Shown here: positions 13,748-18,990 of the stretch, in pieces
How the letters are laid out: every line of letters starts with the position of its first letter
How positions within the stretch are numbered: the first letter of the stretch is position 1
Source: a virus
Virus record (IMG/VR): IMGVR_UViG_3300013094_000313
Span: 1-21,916 of that record
Direction: 5' to 3' (one strand)
DNA: 21,916 nucleotides
The notes under the pieces: generated by a model
The model's database searches: none
The model's input: the letters and a program-made list of their open reading frames with translations, nothing else
Told to the model about the DNA's origin: nothing
Program-made: the position numbers and the translations under genes

Positions 13748-14653
13748 TTATGGCTTTTCCGTGGGCAGTGATTCGCGAATGTCTTCGCAAATACACTCAT
13801 CCCACGTGTCGAGGCACATTTGGCAGACGCCGCACTCCAAGCACAACTGTCCGTCTTCTGGGAGAACCCAGCCGGGGCAGGTTGTGTCAAGGCATGCCAT
13901 TCCGCCAAACAACTCTTCGTACTCTTCTTCGGTCATGGTTGACTTTGACTCAAACATGTCGTAGTCTGACCAAGTGCTCTCGCGTGCTGGCATTCGCGAC
14001 CCGTAGGTCACGTTTGCTGGCGTGCGATACGAAGGAGTGCTGCACCATGAGGTGTTAGACCACCAGAGCCCGGTGTTCTTGTCCCACGATCCGAGGCTTT
14101 CGCCCAAGATGATGACAGGTGACTCTTCGAAGATGGTGTTGAGAATTACCACCTTGGAGCGTTCGCCCTCAACGTAACCGTTGAGGATGTCCCACACGTA
14201 CGGCTTGTTCAGCGATTCGACGCCACCGAACATTGGCAGCACATCCTCCGCAAAGACCTGCGAGTCAACCCGCTGGTCGTTCTTGGGGATGCTCAAGCCA
14301 AGCATTCCGTTGTGTGCAAGCAACGCACTGGTGTCGTACTCACGCGTACCTTCTGGTACCCAGAATGGGTGACAGCCTTTCAGGTGAACCCCACCGCGTG
14401 TGGCGATGCGAGCGTGGAACAGGTGTCCCACAACTGCTTCGCCCAACTGGTCGAGTGCCGCGAAGTACGAATCGATGGCGCTTTCGGACGTCATCGAGTG
14501 GCTTGCCATGAGTCGACGGGTTGGTGTTCCTTCGACTTGTGCGTCGTACACGATTCCCCAGCCGAAGCCGTCTGGGTTGTTGATGCAACTAACGACGAGG
14601 TTAGCGCGTGTCGGCCGTTCATTGGCGGTCGTTCCTACGCACATCACGCACAT
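13748..14653 (-). CDS. Class II glutamine amidotransferase-like protein with C-terminal Cys-rich module
   Basis: 301 residues from ATG 14653, with GGAG seven bases upstream. Class II (Ntn-hydrolase) features are a Met-Cys start, NPDGFGWGI (26-34), FHARIATRG (79-87), CHPF (94-97) and LLAHNG (111-116). The nucleophile would be C2 after Met removal. An alternative ATG at 14644 also gives Met-Cys and overlaps the amidoligase stop as TGATG, so the start is uncertain by three residues. The last 50 residues hold eight cysteines (C254, C259, then CLECGVCQMC and CICE), likely one or two zinc sites. It would release ammonia from glutamine, probably for the adjacent amidoligase. Confidence 0.85.
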   Translation of the reverse strand: MCVMCVGTTANERPTRANLVVSCINNPDGFGWGIVYDAQVEGTPTRRLMASHSMTSESAIDSYFAALDQLGEAVVGHLFHARIATRGGVHLKGCHPFWVPEGTREYDTSALLAHNGMLGLSIPKNDQRVDSQVFAEDVLPMFGGVESLNKPYVWDILNGYVEGERSKVVILNTIFEESPVIILGESLGSWDKNTGLWWSNTSWCSTPSYRTPANVTYGSRMPARESTWSDYDMFESKSTMTEEEYEELFGGMACLDTTCPGWVLPEDGQLCLECGVCQMCLDTWDECICEDIRESLPTEKP

Positions 14654-15858
14654 GAGCGGTCTCCACGATTGTCGGGCGGGAGAATTTCCATGTTGAAGCG
14701 CAAGCCACGCATGATGTTCTTGGCCAGTGGCCAGTTGTCGCACGACATGACGTACTTCTTGAACTCGTCGTAGGCCAGAGCCCCGCGGATGGCATCGTAT
14801 GCGGTCATGTTGCGCGTGTACGCAATTGCTGCATCGACCAACTCAATTGAACCGATTACGCGGCCGACTGACAGCGATGGACGGAAGATACGAATTTCGA
14901 TCGTTGTTCCACCGTTGGCGCCAGTGTTGACGGCGTCGGAGTGAGCAGCCCACGTTGGGTTTTTGACCTTCATGACGGCAGCCCCTTCGATTCCGCTGAA
15001 CGACGCGTACGAGGTCTTGCGGTTGGCGAGACGGATCCAGTCTTCTGCGTTGCGCGCAAACAACATCACGAAACGAGCCGCGTGGCTGGTGGTGAAGTTC
15101 TTACGTCCAACGTGGATGTGCAAACCAGCACGAGTTTGCGACCAAGCGCGCTGACCGAGACCGCTCAATTCCTTGAGCGCTACGGCCAGTTCGGGAGCAA
15201 TTTCCCGCCACGACGCAAGCGACCGAGGGTGGCTGACAATCTCCATGCCGTAGGACAGCGAGCCGTCCGACTTGAGGTAGAAGTCGTCCATCGTGTAGTG
15301 CGTGCGGAACGCGGCGATTGCTTCGTTCAACTGGTGTGTTACGTTTTCCGACTCAAGTTCGATGCCGTAAGTGGGAGTGGGGTACCCTTGGGCTCCATTC
15401 CAGATCTCATTGCTGGCGAACTTGTGAATTGGACGTGGCTTGAAGTTGTAGGACATCAACTCTTGTTCTACGCGCTCGCAAGTGTGGTTATCCCAGTGAT
15501 TGGTTTCGCAGTTGTCGCAGTACCACGTGTTGTCGTCACATTCAGAGCAGACGTTGGATTCGTCGTCAACGCAGGTGGAACTTTCGTAGTACGAGTCGAA
15601 CCAGTTGGAGCATGAGTCACAAACCCATGATCGCAGGTTGGCGCAGTCTTCGCACCACTGCTGTTCGCCGCCCAACGTAAAGACATTCATATAGTCATAT
15701 GAATCGTTGAGCCACGCGTTGTCGCAGGTGGTTCGCTCGCAACGGGTCATGGTGTCCGAATCGAACTCCATGGTTTCTCCGTCGATGGTGGCGAATTCAG
15801 TGATGACGTCACTGGGCGCTTGTGAGTTTACGAGTTCACGCTCGTAGCCTTCAGGCAT
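14644..15858 (-). CDS. Amidoligase-family enzyme with N-terminal zinc-ribbon array
   Basis: 404 residues from ATG 15858, with GAAAGGG upstream. Residues 40-127 hold a run of CxxC-type pairs (CERTTC, CEDC, CDSC, CSEC, CDNC and a late HTC), enough for three or four zinc sites. From about 160 the protein matches the amidoligase family of glutamine synthetase-like fold: YGIELESE (164-171), KSDGSL (196-201), GMEIVSHP (204-211), AGLHIHVGR (244-252) and IEIRIFRP (320-327), with Glu, His and Arg placed to bind Mg-ATP and substrate. It overlaps the amidotransferase gene by about 10 bases. It probably joins an amine or amino acid to a carboxylate; the target is unknown. Confidence 0.82.
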   Translation of the reverse strand: MPEGYERELVNSQAPSDVITEFATIDGETMEFDSDTMTRCERTTCDNAWLNDSYDYMNVFTLGGEQQWCEDCANLRSWVCDSCSNWFDSYYESSTCVDDESNVCSECDDNTWYCDNCETNHWDNHTCERVEQELMSYNFKPRPIHKFASNEIWNGAQGYPTPTYGIELESENVTHQLNEAIAAFRTHYTMDDFYLKSDGSLSYGMEIVSHPRSLASWREIAPELAVALKELSGLGQRAWSQTRAGLHIHVGRKNFTTSHAARFVMLFARNAEDWIRLANRKTSYASFSGIEGAAVMKVKNPTWAAHSDAVNTGANGGTTIEIRIFRPSLSVGRVIGSIELVDAAIAYTRNMTAYDAIRGALAYDEFKKYVMSCDNWPLAKNIMRGLRFNMEILPPDNRGDRSCA

Positions 15859-16040
15859 ATTACCCTTTCTCGGTAACTTGTTTTCTTCCGGGACTTTCCC
15901 TTCAGATTTTGATTGCAAAGGATAATCTTGCTCTATACAAGACACCCTTCGCTGAACCCTACCGAGAGGCTTGAAAAAGCCTCTCGGTAGGGTACGACCT
16001 TCGGATTTTTTATTGCTGAACCGTTTAGGGGCGTTACCCC
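15859..16040 (-). promoter_or_regulatory. Leader region of the amidoligase unit
   Basis: About 180 bases with no gene. It holds the core repeat CAAAGGATAAT (15916-15926), which matches the 13354-13401 repeats, and the long hairpin annotated separately. On the minus strand, TTGTATAGAG near 15937-15928 could be a weak -10 region. A second short inverted pair (TAGGGG/CCCCTA, about 16026-16043) adjoins the stop of the 22-residue peptide gene. Confidence 0.4.
15956..15993. terminator. Perfect 17-bp hairpin upstream of the amidoligase
   Basis: 15956-15972 (ACCCTACCGAGAGGCTT) pairs perfectly with 15977-15993 around a GAAA loop on the plus strand. No T tract follows directly on either strand; on the plus strand a six-T run comes about 20 bases later. 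It probably ends the upstream minus-strand unit as a U-less terminator, or acts as a structured leader for the amidoligase mRNA. Confidence 0.65.
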
Positions 16041-16109
16041 CTATTTCCTTGGTTCCTCGTCGGCCTCGGCTGCGCGAGCGACCTCGCTTGCAAATTCCGT
16101 CTTGCTCAT
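16041..16109 (-). CDS. 22-residue peptide with perfect ribosome site
   Basis: ATG 16109 on the minus strand is preceded by AAAGGAGGTGAGACC, the best ribosome site on this strand. The frame ends at TAG 16041-16043. The peptide is MSKTEFASEVARAAEADEEP followed by RK: hydrophilic, with an amphipathic helix. A longer frame through 16292 exists but is arginine- and alanine-rich antisense-like sequence. Such a strong site before so short a frame suggests a real small protein or a leader peptide. Function unknown. Confidence 0.5.
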   Translation of the reverse strand: MSKTEFASEVARAAEADEEPRK

Positions 16110-16146
16110 GGTCTCACCTCCTTTCTTTCTCTTCGACTTCATGACT

Positions 16147-16323
16147 TCACCAACCGCTTCTGCGTGCTGCTTTGCGGCGGGCGCGGATACGGCGGTTGCG
16201 GCGGCGGCGGCGCTTTGCCTGTGGGCTGGTGAAGTCAGTGAACCACTCCTCGACCAAGAAGGCGAGAAGTACGAACAACATCGGCGCTGCAATCACCAGC
16301 GTTGCTTGCAGGTCAACCCACAT
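16147..16323 (-). CDS. Membrane peptide with arginine-rich tail (58 aa)
   Basis: ATG 16323 overlaps the upstream stop (TGATG) and has GGGAGGT six bases before it. Residues 8-27 (TLVIAAPMLFVLLAFLVEEW) form one membrane segment. Residues 36-56 are extremely basic (KRRRRRNRRIRARRKAARR). This would leave a highly positive tail in the cytoplasm, able to bind nucleic acid or acidic lipids. I do not recognise a family. The strong ribosome site and coupling to its neighbour support a real gene. Confidence 0.65.
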   Translation of the reverse strand: MWVDLQATLVIAAPMLFVLLAFLVEEWFTDFTSPQAKRRRRRNRRIRARRKAARRSGW

Positions 16324-16577
16324 CACATCACCTCCCAACTTGCGTCAGCGAGTTCGAGTTCGTAACGTTCGACCTCGGCTTCCCAATCGGTGATGAGGCG
16401 GTCGTACCACGCAAGAACGTAGACGGCGTCTGGGTGCCCTGCTTCCGCAAGGGCCTCAAACTCGCCAAGCGCCTTGAACGCGCCATCGCGCTCACTGGAC
16501 GGAACGCCTACCCCGTAGGTGGCGTCGAACAACTGCTTTGCAACCGTCTGAAGGGTTGCCTGAAATTCAAACTGCAT
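16323..16577 (-). CDS. Small acidic helical hypothetical protein (84 aa)
   Basis: ATG 16577 is preceded by AAAGGATACACC. The product starts MQFEFQATLQTVAKQLFDAT and continues with EFEALAEAGHPDAVYVLAWY and a long helix rich in Glu. No cysteines and no membrane segment. It overlaps the arginine-rich membrane peptide gene by one base, so the two are probably made together; its acidity could balance the basic tail of its partner. Family not recognised. Confidence 0.65.
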   Translation of the reverse strand: MQFEFQATLQTVAKQLFDATYGVGVPSSERDGAFKALGEFEALAEAGHPDAVYVLAWYDRLITDWEAEVERYELELADASWEVM

Positions 16578-16648
16578 GGTGTATCCTTTCTCGATACTTA
16601 GTTGGTTGGTTGGGCCCTTTAGCGGTGGAACCCATACCGTACTGCGAA

Positions 16649-17059
16649 CTAGGGAATCGGGTCAGGCGTGATGTGCGGACGGTACGACCAGCCGGGCACC
16701 CCAGCCTTGCGGGCGATGTCAACCATCATGGAAGTGCCTCGGGAGTCGTCTTCAGCGGGCCCGAAAAATGCCAGCACGAGGTTCGGCTTGCCTTCGTCAA
16801 GCATGCGCTGGTTTCTGATGTACCCAGCACGCTTGGGTTCGGCTGTCCAGTCGGCTTTGAACACGCTCACTTCCCACTTCCACCCACGGCCGATTTTTTC
16901 AGCGATCGTGTCGGCACCTGCAGCGCCACCCGTGATCAACTTCACGTCGGTTGCCTCAACGCCGAGGTCGGCAATTACATTGCTCAACTTGTTCCGCATG
17001 AAGGCTTCGTCCTTGAACGTGCGACTCCCACAAACCAGAATCGTTATAAACTTTCCCAT
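16649..17059 (-). CDS. SLOG/DUF2493-like nucleotide-binding protein
   Basis: 136 residues from ATG 17059; the ATG at 17065 touches the AAAGAGG ribosome site, which is six bases from 17059. The Rossmann-like SLOG pattern is clear: ILVCGSRTF (7-15), LITGGAAGAD (41-50), FKADWTAEPKRAGYIRNQRM (67-86) and GTSMMVDIARKAG (108-120). DUF2493/YspA relatives are thought to bind nucleotides or nucleotide-derived ligands, and are found in phages and near defence genes. The substrate is unknown. It is the most upstream gene of the minus-strand block, next to the large non-coding region. Confidence 0.8.
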   Translation of the reverse strand: MGKFITILVCGSRTFKDEAFMRNKLSNVIADLGVEATDVKLITGGAAGADTIAEKIGRGWKWEVSVFKADWTAEPKRAGYIRNQRMLDEGKPNLVLAFFGPAEDDSRGTSMMVDIARKAGVPGWSYRPHITPDPIP

Positions 17060-17130
17060 ACTCATCCTCTTTCCCTATGCGCGCATCTCACGCATAGTTG
17101 GGACAGGAGGACGGCGTTTGCTTTGCCACT

Positions 17131-17150
17131 CACGTTCGCTAGCGAACGTG
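17131..17150. repeat. 20-bp perfect palindrome
   Basis: CACGTTCGCTAGCGAACGTG is a perfect inverted repeat. It can fold as an 8-base stem with a CTAG loop inside the 17115-17166 helix, or act as a dimer-binding DNA site. The half-site CGAACGTG recurs at about 17174-17181. Confidence 0.6.
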
Positions 17151-17616
17151 TGGGGCTTAGCAAACGGCCGAGGCGAACGTGACAACGACGCAGTGCGTCG
17201 TTGGCGCGGGCGGCGAAGGGGGTGGATTTCGTGTGTCAACAGGGCGCGGAACGCGTCGCAGGAAGTTTTCAGAATTCCGGGGGGTCCCCGCTTGCGGGGG
17301 GCCGTAATTGTGAAAAGTTTCTGAGAAGCCTGCTAAGAATTGTGCCCCGCAGGGGCGCAATGCAGGCTCCCGTCCGTTTACGGATTGACACGCGAAATTT
17401 ATCCCGTACCGTGGAACCAACTGTGTGTGAGTTTGGCCGTAGGCGACAGGCGTAGGCCGATGGGGGGGGTTTACTCCCCCCCTCGGACAAGCCGTAGCGG
17501 CATAGGTGCGGTCAGTCCGCTTTTGGGACTGACCAAACCATAGGCCCCTTGGGGCCGGGCCGCTCGCCGCGATTCCCAGCCGGACGGTGGCGCCCGTCCA
17601 AATTGCGAGATTTGGT

Positions 17617-17756
17617 AAATTTGAGCCTGCAACAACGTGCGTTTGCTCAAAGGGTGTGAAACCTACCGAGTCCGTTAGAGAGGGGTTTCCCCGAACTTAC
17701 GGATCGTTGGGTTTACGCCCTCGCAAACGTGCGTTGTAAATGCAGGCTGCAAATTT
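17617..17756 (+). other. 140-base rod-like helix within the giant RNA
   Basis: Successive paired segments are 17617-17623/17750-17756, 17624-17631/17741-17748, 17632-17646/17723-17737 and 17651-17664/17709-17721, with small bulges. The end carries TCCGT/ACGGA (17671-17675/17699-17703) and GGGG-TTT-CCCC. There are over 40 base pairs in total, with G-U pairs at 17638-17731, 17639-17730, 17655-17717 and 17664-17709. Confidence 0.7.
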
Positions 17757-18537
17757 AGGGCGACACCCATGAACCGGGAGGGGCCCGTGCAGTAAGATGA
17801 CGACGCCCCCGTCGGCGTCTTACTAGCGGGAGGATCCCGGATTAGTCGGCTTTAGCCGTCTTGCTAATCCAACGCCTTCCCCTCCAATTTGTTTCTCATT
17901 CTGGCTGGTTGCAAGCGGAACTGCAAACTTTGGAAGGTATCCCTTCCAAGTTTGCCCGGGAGGATATGGAACCGGGTAGGTTCCGTAAAATGCGAGGCGC
18001 ACATATTCTGGTGTGGAAAAAAACTCTGTGTTTACCAGCGACTTGACCGGGTGTGTGCCGAGCCCGTCTTGCTACCAAGAGTTGTTATCCCCTCTACCGA
18101 AAACTGTCATTCTCGTCACCAAGCCAGGCGCCGCGGTCGCGGCCGCGGCTATGCGTTGTATCTATCAAAAGTACTATCAGTGGGTTTCATCCGCGGCGGA
18201 AGGTTTTCTACCTCGGGATTATGGGGGCTAGTATCGTTTGCTCACAACTCTGCCCGCATTTCCCTCAACTCCGAAGAGTCTGCAATACCTGTTCCGCACG
18301 GCGCAAGGACTGTTTGTGGAGCAATGCAACTCCTCAACTCTTCCCCAAAGCAACCAAATTGCATTCAGGGTGCGCCAACCGAATCCCGCTCTAACCGGGT
18401 AACTGCGGCGAGTATTCCTAGGAACTCACACTCCGCGGGGACTCCCACCCACGACCGCTGCCAATGGCGATATACCCATGATACACCACCGAGGCCGCGG
18501 TGCAACACCTTTTGGCGTAACTTTTTGGGATCACCGC

Positions 18538-18546
18538 TGGTACACT
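18538..18546 (+). promoter_or_regulatory. Extended -10 promoter for the Cys-rich peptide
   Basis: TGG-TACACT, the same TGn plus TAYAnT form seen elsewhere in the window. A start near 18553 leaves a leader of about 24 bases containing AAAGGA before the ATG at 18577. Confidence 0.55.
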
Positions 18547-18576
18547 TGTATGTACTCTTAAACAAAGGAAAAAACA

Positions 18577-18693
18577 ATGTGTATCACCTGCGGCTGCGAC
18601 AAGATGTGTAACTGCCCCGGTTGCGCGGCGCTTGCGGCGAAGTTCGAGAGCAAGCCCATTAGCGATAACCCTCCGGCCCCAGACGCCTACTGA
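18577..18693 (+). CDS. 38-residue cysteine-rich peptide
   Basis: ATG 18577 follows AAACAAAGGAAAAAAC, a good ribosome site, and the frame ends at TGA 18691-18693. The first 16 residues, MCITCGCDKMCNCPGC, hold six cysteines (2, 5, 7, 11, 13, 16). The rest is AALAAKFESKPISDNPPAPD plus AY. CITCGC fits the CxxCGC nickel-binding motif at the N-terminus of HypB proteins, and the cysteine density recalls metallothioneins; this is likeness, not shown homology. It probably binds a metal or a cluster. It sits alone between the giant RNA and the small-RNA units, with its own promoter. Confidence 0.7.
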   Translation: MCITCGCDKMCNCPGCAALAAKFESKPISDNPPAPDAY

Positions 18694-18747
18694 TTCAAAT
18701 TGTATGAGATTCGGCGGCACACTGGCCCCCCTTCTCTGCCCTCCATC

Positions 18748-18756
18748 TGATATAAT
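18748..18756 (+). promoter_or_regulatory. Extended -10 promoter of small RNA unit 1
   Basis: TGA-TATAAT, a consensus extended -10 box with no clear -35. The start would be near 18763. No ribosome site or credible frame follows before the terminator at 18801. Confidence 0.6.
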
Positions 18757-18762
18757 GTTTGT

Positions 18763-18828
18763 ACCTACATTGCGATCCGTCTTGCTCATAGATGCAAATT
18801 GGCCCCCGTCTCCGGACGGGGCCTTTTT
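18763..18828 (+). ncRNA. Candidate small RNA 1 (about 66 nt)
   Basis: Bounded by the promoter at 18748 and an intrinsic terminator (18801-18828). The free 5' part is about 38 bases and includes GATGCAAATTGG (18791-18802). It has no ribosome site and no useful frame. Ends are predicted from the promoter and terminator only. Confidence 0.5.
18801..18828 (+). terminator. Intrinsic terminator of small RNA unit 1
   Basis: GGCCCCCGTC (18801-18810) pairs with GACGGGGCC (18815-18823) with one bulged C and a TCCG loop, followed by TTTTT (18824-18828). Confidence 0.85.
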
Positions 18829-18836
18829 GCAAGTTT

Positions 18837-18866
18837 GCACCCCGGTGCTTTAAAAATTTTTTTACC
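18837..18866 (+). terminator. Back-up terminator-like hairpin
   Basis: GCACC-CC-GGTGC (18837-18848) is followed by TTTAAAAATTTTTTT. It lies directly after the first terminator and could catch read-through. Confidence 0.45.
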
Positions 18867-18892
18867 CCTTTGCACACATACGGTCCCACCCG

Positions 18893-18901
18893 TGATACAC
18901 T
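18893..18901 (+). promoter_or_regulatory. Extended -10 promoter of small RNA unit 2
   Basis: TGA-TACACT, with TTGCAC (18870-18875) 20 bases upstream, a longer spacer than usual. The start would be near 18908. Confidence 0.55.
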
Positions 18902-18907
18902 GGGAAC

Positions 18908-18978
18908 GTCCCTCCTCAGGACGCTCACACAAAACCCTTCCACAAAAATCCCCACCGTAACTGGTGGGGATTTTTGTG
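18908..18978 (+). ncRNA. Candidate small RNA 2 (about 70 nt)
   Basis: Starts after the 18893 promoter and ends in a very strong intrinsic terminator. A 5' hairpin (CGTCC 18907-18911 with GGACG 18919-18923) is followed by an unstructured A/C-rich stretch. No ribosome site or frame is present. It has the same promoter-insert-terminator plan as unit 1. Confidence 0.5.
18941..18978 (+). terminator. Strong intrinsic terminator of small RNA unit 2
   Basis: 18941-18956 pairs perfectly with 18963-18978 (16 bases, core ATCCCCACC/GGTGGGGAT) around GTAACT, with five T in the right arm. The -10 box of the next gene begins at the next base. Confidence 0.85.
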
Positions 18979-18984
18979 TATACT
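18979..18984 (+). promoter_or_regulatory. -10 box of a leaderless gene
   Basis: TATACT with six bases (GAATAC) before the ATG at 18991, so transcription would begin at the start codon. No good -35 box exists, because that region is the terminator hairpin. Confidence 0.5.
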
Positions 18985-18990
18985 GAATAC

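Larger units (their letters stand above)
17066..18535 (+). ncRNA. Probable giant structured non-coding RNA locus
   Basis: About 1.47 kb without a credible gene but packed with long hairpins. Helices include 17115-17122/17159-17166 around a 20-base palindrome (17131-17150), 17183-17191/17195-17203, 17339-17348/17352-17361 stacked on 17327-17333/17362-17368, 17457-17469/17476-17486, 17510-17518/17526-17534, 17568-17574/17601-17607, a branched rod at 17617-17756, 17839-17845/17864-17870, 17923-17937/17942-17955 and 17966-17973/17979-17986. Several contain G-U pairs that would be A-C on the minus strand, so plus-strand transcription is favoured. Two loops are CTTG. A possible internal promoter is TTGACA (17385-17390), 16 bases, TACCGT. 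GGTG-caa-CACC with TTTT (18499-18513) may be near the 3' end. Size and phage setting recall GOLLD or ROOL RNAs; exact ends and family are not established. Confidence 0.7.

Noticed and set aside
14941-15615. A 224-codon plus-strand frame
   Set aside because: Antisense to the amidoligase gene; no ribosome site and no family features.
17043-17050. TATAAA near 17045 as the promoter of the giant RNA
   Set aside because: It lies within the first codons of the SLOG gene, with no -35 box at proper spacing (TTGAAC is 26 bases away); left unassigned.
17066-18576. tRNA genes inside the giant RNA region
   Set aside because: Looked for the T-loop pattern and cloverleaf spacing, as some giant phage RNAs carry tRNAs; none convincing was seen by eye.
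17889-18611. A 240-codon plus-strand frame across the giant RNA region
   Set aside because: Composition is irregular (Arg, Ser and Cys scattered, no fold-like pattern), there is no ribosome site, and it runs across many strong hairpins and over the start of the Cys-rich peptide gene in another frame.
18964-18990. GTG start at 18964 for the small membrane protein
   Set aside because: It lies inside the right arm of a 16-base terminator stem and has no ribosome site.
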